This document shows positions 56,418-63,899 of a stretch of DNA of 64,000 nt, in pieces. How positions within the stretch are numbered: position 1 is the stretch's first letter; each line of letters starts with the position of its first letter. The translations under genes were made by a program, and so were the position numbers. The notes beneath the pieces were generated by a model. The model was not told where the DNA came from, ran no database searches, and was given only the letters and a program-made list of their open reading frames with translations. Origin of the DNA: Azonexus sp. (GTDB lineage Bacteria > Pseudomonadota > Gammaproteobacteria > Burkholderiales > Rhodocyclaceae); the NCBI RefSeq assembly GCF_023150235.1, contig NZ_JAKLLH010000011.1, positions 161,888-225,887 of the forward strand, written 5' to 3'.

Positions 56418-56715
56418 ATCAAGGCTTTTGCCGGCGCTGCCGTCAGCGCTCATTGCCTACGTTTTGCCCACGTTTTTGCCCGCATTTTCGCCCCCAATCC
56501 CGGTGGACCGTGAATACACCCCACGCACCGGGATTTTGCTGGCCACTGCGGGCAATGGCTGCCGTCCGGTAACAGACTGCTTGCCGAGACTGGCGCCCGC
56601 GCCGCGCCGTAGCGCACGAGCACGGCGGGCAAGCTGAGCGCCAACGCCAGCCTGCCGCTTGACCCGCCCTGTTCAGCCCGACCTTTACCGCCCCACCTTG
56701 CGAGACCGATTTCCC
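56418..56715. other. Intergenic region between gcvH and gcvP
   Basis: 298 bases with no convincing gene. It contains a degraded palindrome half GGTGGACCGTG (about 56500). Codon choice and frames show no coding signal. Confidence 0.5.
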
Positions 56716-59625
56716 ATGAGCACTCCTTCCTCGACCCTGCCGCTTTCCGCGCTGGAACAGCACGACGAGTTCATTCACCGCCACATCGGCCCCTGCGCCG
56801 CCGAAGCCACCGCGATGCTGGCCGCCATTGGCGCCGAGAGCATCGAACAACTGATAGCCCAAACCGTGCCGGCCGCGATCCGCCTGCCAGCTGACCTGCC
56901 TGCACTGGGCTCATTTCCCGCCCCCAAGCGCGAGCACGAAGCGCTGGCCGAACTGAAGGCCATCGCCAGCAAGAACGTGATCGCCCGTTCCTGCATCGGC
57001 ATGGGCTACTACGACACCCTGACGCCCAAGCTCATCCTGCGCAACGTCATGGAAAACCCCGGCTGGTACACCGCCTACACGCCTTACCAGGCTGAAATCG
57101 CCCAGGGCCGCCTGGAAGCGCTGATGAATTTCCAGCAGATGGTCGTCGACCTGACCGGCCTGGAAATCGCCAACGCGTCGCTGCTCGACGAAGCCACCGC
57201 CGCCGCCGAAGCGATGACCATGGCCCGCCGCGCCTCCAAGTCCAAGTCCAACCGCTTCCTGGTCGATGCCAACTGCTTCCCGCAGACCATCGACGTGGTC
57301 AAGACCCGCGCCGCCTATTTCGGCTTTGAACTGGTGATTTCCACACCCCAAGAGTGCTTCCTTCGGGGCGCGGTCGACGCGCAAAAAGACCAGGAATTCT
57401 TCGGCGCCCTGCTGCAATACCCGGGCGACAACGGCGAAGTCCGCGACCTGACCGACCTGATCGCCGGCCTCAAGGCCAAGGGCGCCTGCGTTGCCGTCGC
57501 CACCGACCTGCTGGCCCTGGTGTTGCTCAAATCGCCGGGTGCGATGGGCGCCGACATCGCGCTGGGCTCCAGCCAGCGCTTCGGCATCCCGATGGGCTTC
57601 GGCGGCCCGCACGCCGCCTTCTTCGCCACCCGCGAAGCCAACGTCCGCTCCATGCCGGGCCGCATCATCGGCGTCTCCAAGGACGCCCGTGGCAAGACCG
57701 CCTACCGGATGACGCTGCAAACGCGCGAACAACACATCCGCCGCGAAAAAGCCAACTCCAACATCTGCACCTCGCAGGTGCTGCTCGCCAACATGGCCGG
57801 CATGTACGCCGTCTATCACGGCCCGCAAGGCCTGCAGACCATCGCCCAGCGCATTCACCGCCTCACCGGTATCCTGGTCGAAGGCCTGAAAAAAGCCGGC
57901 GTGACCGTGTCGACCGTGAATTTCTTCGACACCGTGCACGTCAAGACCGAGAAGACCGTCGCCGGCTACAACCTGCGCCCGGTCGACGCGCAAACCAAGG
58001 GCATTTCGCTCGATGAAACCAGCACCGCCGCCGACGTCGCCGCGCTGCTGCAAGGCCTGACCGGCCAGCAATTTGATCTTGCCGCGCTCGACGCTGCCGC
58101 TGCCGCCAACAGCCCGCTGGCCGGTCTGCTACGCGCCGACGCCGTGCTCAGCCACCCGGTGTTCAACACCCACCACACCGAGCACGAAATGCTGCGCTAC
58201 CTGAAGTCGCTGCAGAACAAGGACCTGGCGCTCGACCACTCGATGATTTCGCTCGGCTCCTGCACCATGAAGCTGAACGCGACCAGCGAAATGATCCCGG
58301 TCACCTGGCCGGAATTCGGCGGCATCCACCCCTTTGTCCCGGCTGAACAGACCACCGGCTACCTGGAAATGATCGCCAGCCTGACCGACTGGCTGAAGAC
58401 CGTCACCGGTTTCGACGCCATCTGCATGCAGCCGAACTCCGGCGCCCAGGGCGAATACGCCGGCCTGGTGGCAATTGCCCGCTACCACGCCAGCCGTGGC
58501 GAAGCCCACCGCAATGTCTGCCTGATCCCGAAGTCGGCGCACGGCACCAACCCGGCGACGGCGCAAATGGCTGGCATGTCCGTCGTCGTCGTCGATTGCG
58601 ACGAAAACGGCAACGTCGATACGGTCGACCTCGAAAACAAGGCAAAAACGCACGCCGCCAACCTGGCCTGCATCATGCTCACCTACCCGTCCACGCACGG
58701 CGTCTTCGAGGAAGCGGTGATGGACATCTGCGCCATCGTGCACGCCCACGGTGGCCAGGTGTACATGGACGGCGCCAATCTCAACGCCCAGGTCGGCCTG
58801 ACCTCGCCCGGCTTCATCGGCGCCGACGTCAGCCACATGAACCTACATAAAACCTTTGCCATTCCACACGGCGGCGGCGGACCGGGCATGGGCCCGATTG
58901 GCCTCAAGGCCCACCTCGCTCCCTTCATGGCCAACCATGCGGTTGCCGCCGTCAATGGCCCGCACGCCGGCCAGGGCGCCATTGCCGCCGCCCCCTTCGG
59001 CTCGGCCTCGATCCTGCCGATTTCGTGGATGTACCTCGCCATGCTCGGCGGCGAAGGCGTCAAGAAAGCCACCCAGTTCGCCATCCTCAACGCCAACTAC
59101 GTCGCCAGCCAACTCAAGGCGCACTACCCGGTGCTCTACGTCGGCACCAACGGCCGCGTCGCCCACGAGTGCATCCTCGACATCCGCCCGATTAAAGCGG
59201 CCACCGGCATCGCCGAAATCGACATCGCCAAGCGCCTGATGGACTACGGCTTCCACGCGCCGACGGTCTCCTTCCCGGTCGCCGGCACGATCATGGTCGA
59301 ACCGACCGAGTCGGAATCCAAGGCCGAACTCGACCGCTTCATCGCCGCGATGATCAGCATCCGCAAGGAAATCGCCCGCATCGAAGCCGGCGAACTTCCG
59401 GCCGACAACAACCCGCTGAAGAACGCCCCGCACTCGCAGGCGGACGTGATTTTGGGTGATGGCGAAGGCGAGTGGAACCGCCCCTACAGCCGCGAAGAAG
59501 CCGTCTTCCCGCTGGCCTGGGTCAAAGCCAACAAGTTCTGGCCGAGCGTGAACCGCATCGACGACGTGTACGGCGACCGCAACCTCAACTGCGCCTGCCC
59601 GCCGATGGACGCCTACGCCGACTAA
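56716..59625 (+). CDS. gcvP: Glycine dehydrogenase (decarboxylating), P protein
   Basis: A 969-residue PLP enzyme, the two-fold single-chain type. PLP lysine in [23 protein letters not shown]-terminal [13 protein letters not shown] and [20 protein letters not shown] mark the family. It decarboxylates glycine and passes the aminomethyl group to Gcv[12 protein letters not shown] at 56716 is chosen as start. Confidence 0.97.
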   Translation: MSTPSSTLPLSALEQHDEFIHRHIGPCAAEATAMLAAIGAESIEQLIAQTVPAAIRLPADLPALGSFPAPKREHEALAELKAIASKNVIARSCIGMGYYDTLTPKLILRNVMENPGWYTAYTPYQAEIAQGRLEALMNFQQMVVDLTGLEIANASLLDEATAAAEAMTMARRASKSKSNRFLVDANCFPQTIDVVKTRAAYFGFELVISTPQECFLRGAVDAQKDQEFFGALLQYPGDNGEVRDLTDLIAGLKAKGACVAVATDLLALVLLKSPGAMGADIALGSSQRFGIPMGFGGPHAAFFATREANVRSMPGRIIGVSKDARGKTAYRMTLQTREQHIRREKANSNICTSQVLLANMAGMYAVYHGPQGLQTIAQRIHRLTGILVEGLKKAGVTVSTVNFFDTVHVKTEKTVAGYNLRPVDAQTKGISLDETSTAADVAALLQGLTGQQFDLAALDAAAAANSPLAGLLRADAVLSHPVFNTHHTEHEMLRYLKSLQNKDLALDHSMISLGSCTMKLNATSEMIPVTWPEFGGIHPFVPAEQTTGYLEMIASLTDWLKTVTGFDAICMQPNSGAQGEYAGLVAIARYHASRGEAHRNVCLIPKSAHGTNPATAQMAGMSVVVVDCDENGNVDTVDLENKAKTHAANLACIMLTYPSTHGVFEEAVMDICAIVHAHGGQVYMDGANLNAQVGLTSPGFIGADVSHMNLHKTFAIPHGGGGPGMGPIGLKAHLAPFMANHAVAAVNGPHAGQGAIAAAPFGSASILPISWMYLAMLGGEGVKKATQFAILNANYVASQLKAHYPVLYVGTNGRVAHECILDIRPIKAATGIAEIDIAKRLMDYGFHAPTVSFPVAGTIMVEPTESESKAELDRFIAAMISIRKEIARIEAGELPADNNPLKNAPHSQADVILGDGEGEWNRPYSREEAVFPLAWVKANKFWPSVNRIDDVYGDRNLNCACPPMDAYAD

Positions 59626-59645
59626 GGCAAAGGCATCGCCCAAGC

Positions 59646-59673
59646 AAAACGGCCTCTGCGTGAGGCCGTTTTT
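59646..59673 (+). terminator. Intrinsic terminator after gcvP
   Basis: Stem AAAACGGCCTC/GAGGCCGTTTT with loop TGCGT and a T-run, 20 bases after the gcvP stop. It separates the gcv operon from the integron; the intI gene ends 13 bases to its right. Confidence 0.9.
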
Positions 59674-59685
59674 AGCACAGAGTAA

Positions 59686-60663
59686 TCACACCGCATCCAG
59701 CGGCGAGACCACGCCGCGCCCGCCCTTGTTCAGCACATGGGTGTAAATCATCGTTGTTGCCACATCGGCATGGCCGAGTAACTCCTGCACCGTACGAATA
59801 TCGTAGCCAGCCTGGAGCAAGTGCGTGGCAAAGGAATGGCGCAAGGTATGCGGTGTCGCCGGCTTGACCACCCCCGCCGCCTGCACCGCTTTTTTCATCG
59901 CCCGCTGCAACAGCTTTTCATCCAGATGGTGCCGGCGCTCCGCCCCGCTACGTGGATCAATCGAATAGCTTCCTGAGACAAAAATATACTGCCAGCCCCA
60001 GTCGACTGCTGCATTCACGTATTTACGGTCCAGCGCATCCGGCAAGTAAACCGACGCCATGCCTTTGGCCAGATCATCCTCAAACACGGCCCGCCGCCCG
60101 CGCAAATGCTCGGTCAAAGGCGCCATCAGGCTTTGCGGCAACATCGTGACCCGATCCTTGGCCCCCTTGCCATCGCGCACCACGATCTCGGCCCGCGCAA
60201 AATCGACATCCTTCACCCGCAGGCGGATCACCTCCATCAGGCGCATGCCCGTACCATAGAGCAAACGCGCCAACAAACCATACACGCCACTCATCCGATC
60301 CAGCACCGCTGTCACCTCCTGCCGCGTCAGCACCACCGGCAGCCGGGCCGGGCGCTTGGCCCGGACCACCTGATCCAGCCACGGCAGATTGATCTCCAGC
60401 ACCTCGCGATAAAGAAACAACAGCGCAGACAAAGCCTGGTTCTGGGTTGCCGCGGCCACATGGCCCTCAACCGCCAGATGCGTCAAAAACGCCTCAACCT
60501 CCGTAGCCCCCATGTCGCGCGGATGGCGCTTGTCATGAAACAAGATAAACCGGCGCACCCACTGGACATATTGCTGCTCGGTTCGTATGCTGTAGTGCTT
60601 AAGGCGTAGCCGCTCGCGAACCTGATCAAGCAGCTTGGGTGGTTTTGCCGGTGCAGTTTGCAT
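59686..60663 (-). CDS. intI: Integron integrase IntI
   Basis: A 325-residue tyrosine recombinase. Catalytic residues are R141, H272, R275, H298 and Y307. Between them lies the IntI-specific insert (about residues 225-255, [28 protein letters not shown]), which is absent from XerC/D and defines integron integrases. It recombines attI and attC sites, taking in and shuffling cassettes. It points away from the cassettes, the normal integron layout. No frameshift or stop is seen. Confidence 0.95.
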   Translation of the reverse strand: MQTAPAKPPKLLDQVRERLRLKHYSIRTEQQYVQWVRRFILFHDKRHPRDMGATEVEAFLTHLAVEGHVAAATQNQALSALLFLYREVLEINLPWLDQVVRAKRPARLPVVLTRQEVTAVLDRMSGVYGLLARLLYGTGMRLMEVIRLRVKDVDFARAEIVVRDGKGAKDRVTMLPQSLMAPLTEHLRGRRAVFEDDLAKGMASVYLPDALDRKYVNAAVDWGWQYIFVSGSYSIDPRSGAERRHHLDEKLLQRAMKKAVQAAGVVKPATPHTLRHSFATHLLQAGYDIRTVQELLGHADVATTMIYTHVLNKGGRGVVSPLDAV

Positions 60664-60767
60664 GATACAAATCCATTCATCAATACATTCAATGAATTAC
60701 ATCGACAAAATGTTTTTTATACACCTTTATGAAAATGAGTATACACCGCGTGCGGTGTATACTGGAC
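60664..60767. other. Region between intI and the attI core
   Basis: An AT-rich 104 bases in which the promoters of intI (leftward) and of cassettes (rightward) are expected. It includes a perfect 26-base palindrome (60738-60763). No promoter is strongly matched. Confidence 0.5.
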
Positions 60768-61088
60768 GTTGGGCGGCACTAAGTCGGACCAGTGCTGCCG
60801 TAGGTTTTCTGTGTGCGCATCTGCGTCATGCGGCCATGGGACGGCTTTCGCGTTTGGCTTCGTCGCCATGCCTGCCAGCGCGTTATTAATGTGCATCGCT
60901 ACCGCAATGGCGTCGGCTTGGCTAGGGGCCGCAAATAGATCGTCCGGTCCCTCGACATGCACCGCATACAGCGGTTCTACAGGTTCGTTCGTGTCAGCCC
61001 ATTGCTTCACGCCATCGCCGCCAACAACCCAAGATCGCATCGTTCCGCGTTCAATGTCCATCGTCATTCCAAAGCCTTTTAGCTGCAT
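60717..61088 (-). CDS. Reverse-oriented gene of cassette 1, unknown function
   Basis: A 123-residue protein (MQLKGFGMTMDIERG...) with a good ribosome site (AGGAG six to eight bases before ATG 61088). Unlike normal cassette genes it runs toward intI. Its last 16 or so codons cross the attI core and continue into the palindrome, so the stop lies outside the cassette. The middle has VEGPDDLFAAPSQADAIAVAMHINNALA, which looks like a small phage or mobile-element protein; no family recognised. Confidence 0.6.
   Translation of the reverse strand: MQLKGFGMTMDIERGTMRSWVVGGDGVKQWADTNEPVEPLYAVHVEGPDDLFAAPSQADAIAVAMHINNALAGMATKPNAKAVPWPHDADAHTENLRQHWSDLVPPNVQYTPHAVYTHFHKGV
60738..60763. repeat. 26-base palindrome next to attI
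   Basis: Twelve-base perfect arms (AGTATACACCGC) around a central GT, 5 bases before the attI GTT core. It may be an operator for intI/cassette promoters or a strand-folding part of attI. Confidence 0.75.
60768..60774 (+). other. attI core site (GTTGGGC)
   Basis: GTTGGGC fits the GTTRRRY crossover sequence at the left end of cassette 1, about 105 bases from the intI start. The same seven bases end attC1, as expected for the boundaries of a cassette. Confidence 0.7.
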
Positions 61089-61109
61089 TCCGCTCTCCTG
61101 TAAAAACCA

Positions 61110-61199
61110 GCCCAACTCAACGGTCAACAAGACCGCCGCAACGAGCGTTGTTCGTCAAATAGCCACCGTTCGCGGCGGCTTGTTACCTAAGCGTTGGGC
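61110..61199 (+). other. attC site of cassette 1
   Basis: Begins GCCCAAC and ends GTTGGGC. Within lies a complementary pair (AACAAG-A-CCGCCGC against GCGGCGG-C-TTGTT), giving the imperfect folded structure of attC. Size 90 bases, within the usual 57-141 range. Confidence 0.88.
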
Positions 61200-61262
61200 C
61201 TCACAGAACCATCGCCGTATTGCCAGCGCCGACTTTCAACACTTTACCGCCGTTGAATTTGC

Positions 61263-61291
61263 TTGACGAAAAGGCGGTATCTGCATACTAT
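61263..61291 (+). promoter_or_regulatory. Promoter of the methyltransferase gene, overlapped by operator
   Basis: -35 TTGACG (61263-61268), 17-base spacing, -10 TACTAT (61286-61291). The operator palindrome TACTATTAGTA (61286-61296) covers the -10 completely. ATG lies 32 bases further. Confidence 0.75.
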
Positions 61292-61296
61292 TAGTA
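61286..61296. promoter_or_regulatory. C-protein-type operator at the methyltransferase promoter
   Basis: TACTATTAGTA is a perfect 11-base palindrome with the same sequence as the core of the operator at 63048, in front of the C gene. Confidence 0.75.
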
Positions 61297-61322
61297 GCAT
61301 TGAGTTGGCTAGGACAGACGCC

Positions 61323-62285
61323 ATGACTTTTGAGAATTCCATCCTTATTGGCGACTGCCGAGACCTCCTACGCAAGCTTTCAGACAACTCGATAGCTGCA
61401 TGTATCACTGACCCCCCCTACAACTATGAATTTATTGGCCACAAGTGGGACGCTGAGGAAATTGAGCGCCGTCTGGCGCGAGTCAAGGATTCCAAGACCC
61501 TCGTAAAAAATATTCCCTATGGAAGCGGTTTAGCTGGCGGGGTAAGAAATAAGCGATGGTATGAGAAGAATCGCCAAAACATTCTTGATTACGAGGCTTG
61601 GTGCTATGAATGGGGGCAGCAGGTCTACCGTGTATGCAAGCCTGGGGCGATTGTTGCAGCATTCAACAGCACAAGGACTATGGCCCATGTACAAGTTGCT
61701 CTTGAGCGCGCAGGATTTTATGCAAGAGACTGTATCGTTTATCGGAGATCTAGCGGCATTCCGAAAGGCTTAAATGTTGAGGCCAAACTTCGTAAGCTTG
61801 GCGATCCCGAGCCCGAGCGATGGGAAGGCTGGCATAGCTGCCTACGCAGCGAATGGGAGGCAATTGTCGTAGTGCAGAAGCCACTGGAAAACAACTACGT
61901 TGAAACACTTCGGAAATACGAGGTGGGGCTCTTTCACGCCGAGAATGCCGACGGAAGCTTCCAAAGCAATATTCTCGAAGGCATCCCAAGATCGAATTCT
62001 GAAGAATTCAATTTGCACTGTACCGTCAAGCCACTGCCGTTGATGGAAAGGCTTATTGAACTGATGGTTCCTCCAAGTCCGCACAACATCGTACTTGACC
62101 CCTTCGCTGGGTCTGGAACTACTCTGGTTGCTGCGAAGAAACTTGGATTTACCTACATCGGCATGGAAATCAATCCAGACTACGCCTTGATTGCCAAGAC
62201 CAGATTAGGCGAACGGGTCAAGACGGCAAAGAAGGTCAGCGCGCAACCGGAAACGCTTGGGCTCTTTGCTGGAGAAATGCTTTGA
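61323..62285 (+). CDS. DNA methyltransferase of Type II R-M system
   Basis: A 320-residue amino-methyltransferase (N6-adenine or N4-cytosine). Motif IV TDPPYNYEF lies at residues 29-37 and the SAM motif FAGSGTTLVAAKKLGF near 261, so order is IV before I, the beta class. Between them are KPLPLMERLIELM-type residues and WEAIVVVQKPL. The open frame starts at 61263, but that part covers the promoter and operator; MTFENSILIGDC with AGGACAG before it is the start. It converges with the nuclease gene, overlapping by 50 bases. Confidence 0.9.
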   Translation: MTFENSILIGDCRDLLRKLSDNSIAACITDPPYNYEFIGHKWDAEEIERRLARVKDSKTLVKNIPYGSGLAGGVRNKRWYEKNRQNILDYEAWCYEWGQQVYRVCKPGAIVAAFNSTRTMAHVQVALERAGFYARDCIVYRRSSGIPKGLNVEAKLRKLGDPEPERWEGWHSCLRSEWEAIVVVQKPLENNYVETLRKYEVGLFHAENADGSFQSNILEGIPRSNSEEFNLHCTVKPLPLMERLIELMVPPSPHNIVLDPFAGSGTTLVAAKKLGFTYIGMEINPDYALIAKTRLGERVKTAKKVSAQPETLGLFAGEML

Positions 62286-62802
62286 CATCGAATCCGGTCA
62301 GTTTCAGCAAGTAGTCGAATGTTTGCTGCCCGGTTGTGACAGTCCATCCCCCGGCATTACATGCGGTAATTGCAGCGCCGAGATTGTCCTCTCGAACAAT
62401 GAGCAGGACTGGAGTGAATCCCTTTTCCGCGAGCGTGGGGCCATACGCCTTGAACTTCTTGAGAGTCCCAGAATCACCTGAGCCAATTCGATACTTGGTA
62501 TCAATTGCAAGGTTTCCCACAATCAGGTCACAGGGCTCATCCGCACCAATTCGCAGAGCTGGCCCAAAGTCCGCTCGTGTTTGCCGACAGACCTCGACTA
62601 CCAAACGCTGCCAACACATTCCAAGCTCGCGACCCCAGTATTGACGGTTCTCGCGTTTCAGTAGTGGCGTTATGCCGTAGACATCCATGAGTAGGTCATG
62701 ATCGTCGTTTTCCTCGCTATAGACTTTCTCGGAAAAACCCTTCTGATAGGTGGCGAGAATTTCATCAAGAGCGCTTTGCAGTTTGTTTTTTTCGTTGTTC
62801 AT
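62236..62802 (-). CDS. Restriction endonuclease, PD-(D/E)XK-like (candidate)
   Basis: A 188-residue protein with CDLIVGNLAIDTKYRIGSGDSGTLKKFKAYGP: D92, D101 and K103 fit the D...(D/E)xK catalytic pattern of Type II nucleases, and the conserved GxGDSGTLKKF is nuclease-like. Size is typical for an orthodox Type II enzyme. The place between methyltransferase and C protein is the main support. Its 5' end lies inside the C gene (38 bases), as is usual for C-R pairs. Recognition site unknown. Confidence 0.78.
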   Translation of the reverse strand: MNNEKNKLQSALDEILATYQKGFSEKVYSEENDDHDLLMDVYGITPLLKRENRQYWGRELGMCWQRLVVEVCRQTRADFGPALRIGADEPCDLIVGNLAIDTKYRIGSGDSGTLKKFKAYGPTLAEKGFTPVLLIVREDNLGAAITACNAGGWTVTTGQQTFDYLLKLTGFDVKAFLQQRAQAFPVAR

Positions 62803-63010
62803 CGTTCAATCTCACGCATTGATCTAGGGGTACGCCAAGAGCTTCGGCTATACGTTCAGCATTCAGAAGCGTTATATTTCGTTCGCCGCGTTCAACCGCA
62901 CCGACGTATGTCCGATGAAGACCAGCACGGTGAGCAAGTTCCTCCTGAGAGAAGCCACGTTCCATCCGCAGTTCGCGAACATTTCGTGCGAAGAGTTCTG
63001 TAATCGTCAT
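62765..63010 (-). CDS. C-type controller protein (XRE family)
   Basis: An 81-residue helix-turn-helix protein (NVRELRMERGFSQEELAHRAGLHRTYVGAVERGERNITLLNAERIAEALGV), the pattern of C proteins of R-M systems. C proteins activate their own gene and the nuclease gene, delaying the nuclease until DNA is methylated. ATG at 63010 is preferred to the upstream GTG/ATG extension, which would include the operator. Stop overlaps the nuclease start. Confidence 0.88.
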   Translation of the reverse strand: MTITELFARNVRELRMERGFSQEELAHRAGLHRTYVGAVERGERNITLLNAERIAEALGVPLDQCVRLNDEQRKKQTAKRS

Positions 63011-63033
63011 AGTTTGAAAGTTAATGCGATGAT

Positions 63034-63060
63034 GACTATTAGTCGACCTACTATTAGTAG
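63034..63060. promoter_or_regulatory. Tandem operators at the C-R promoter
   Basis: GACTATTAGTC (63034-63044) and CTACTATTAGTAG (63048-63060) are perfect palindromes with centres 15 bases apart, directly upstream of the C gene. Double sites of this kind allow the C dimer to activate at low and repress at high concentration. Confidence 0.82.
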
Positions 63061-63066
63061 CATGAG

Positions 63067-63135
63067 GCCCAACCCGGCGGTCCACCGGACGCTGCGCGAT
63101 AAAGCCGCGCAGCGCCGGTGACCTCTACGTTAGAT
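63067..63135 (+). other. attC site of cassette 2
   Basis: Starts GCCCAAC (63067-63073) and ends GTTAGAT (63129-63135) with an inner stem GCTGCGCG.../CGCGCAGC. The 69-base site ends the R-M cassette. GCCCAAC is the complement of the GTTGGGC at the start of this cassette, as expected. Confidence 0.9.
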
Positions 63136-63157
63136 TTACCCGACCAGGAGCATCCGT

Positions 63158-63349
63158 ATGCTTGACTACTTGATCGACAACAAGGAATGGATATTCAGCG
63201 GAATCGGCGTTGCCGTGATTTCATGGCTCTTGTTCAGAGCTTCCGGAAATAAAAGCAACATGTCGCAAAAAGGCGGCGATAACTCCACAAACATACAGGT
63301 TGGTGGAAACGTTACGTCTTCTTTTCGGAAAGACAAGAATGGAAATTAG
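63158..63349 (+). CDS. Small membrane-anchored protein with QxGGDNSxNIQ motif
   Basis: A 63-residue protein. The first part has one membrane helix (about residues 10-27, WIFSGIGVAVISWLLF), the second part is polar and contains QKGGDNSTNIQVGGN (36-50). The same motif opens the next gene. First gene of cassette 3, with AGGAG eight bases before the ATG and 23 bases from the attC. Function not recognised. Confidence 0.75.
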   Translation: MLDYLIDNKEWIFSGIGVAVISWLLFRASGNKSNMSQKGGDNSTNIQVGGNVTSSFRKDKNGN

Positions 63350-63899
63350 CAAGAGAAGTCAGCAGGGCGGCGACAACTCGCTAAACATCCAAGCAGAACA
63401 GGTTACGCTAAACACCGGGCTTACAATTGCCCATGTCAAAGAAATAGCCCTCGAAGTATTTGAAGGCAATTTTTACAAGTTGACAGGCTTGGCGAGAGAG
63501 ACGGCAGACAAGCGGGCACGCGAGATAACAGACCAGTTCATTCAGGAACTGGCTGAAAAGAATCCGGCAGGAATGCAGGCCGCTGAAGACCCCGACTTTC
63601 AACATTCCCTCTTCACTGCCCAAAAGGAGTTCGCGCGGTGTGGTGACAAGGAATTAGGGGACATCCTAGTTGACATACTTGTGGACCGTACAAAACAAGA
63701 AGAGCGGAGCCTGCTACAGATCGTTCTAAATGAATCGTTGTCGGTTGCCCCAAAGCTAAATTCAGAGCAACTAGACATCCTCGCCTGTTGCTTCAATGTC
63801 GGCTATACGCGCAGAGTCAACATTCAAAATGTTGCAATGTTCGCAAACTACCTAGAAGCAGCAGGGCCTTTGCACTCGAACGGCATAGCCGTTACGTAA
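63339..63899 (+). CDS. Soluble partner protein with QxGGDNSxNIQ motif (LPO_1073/Vpar_1526-like)
   Basis: A 186-residue protein starting MEISKRSQQGGDNSLNIQAEQV, then a helical domain (HVKEIALEVFEGNFYKLTGLARETADKRAREITDQFIQELAEK) that resembles from memory the LPO_1073/Vpar_1526 family, followed by a second helical region. No catalytic motif is seen. Family members are usually longer, so this may be a short form. ATG at 63339 lies 10 bases before the stop of the small membrane protein, so the two are coupled. The cassette continues beyond it. Confidence 0.75.
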   Translation: MEISKRSQQGGDNSLNIQAEQVTLNTGLTIAHVKEIALEVFEGNFYKLTGLARETADKRAREITDQFIQELAEKNPAGMQAAEDPDFQHSLFTAQKEFARCGDKELGDILVDILVDRTKQEERSLLQIVLNESLSVAPKLNSEQLDILACCFNVGYTRRVNIQNVAMFANYLEAAGPLHSNGIAVT

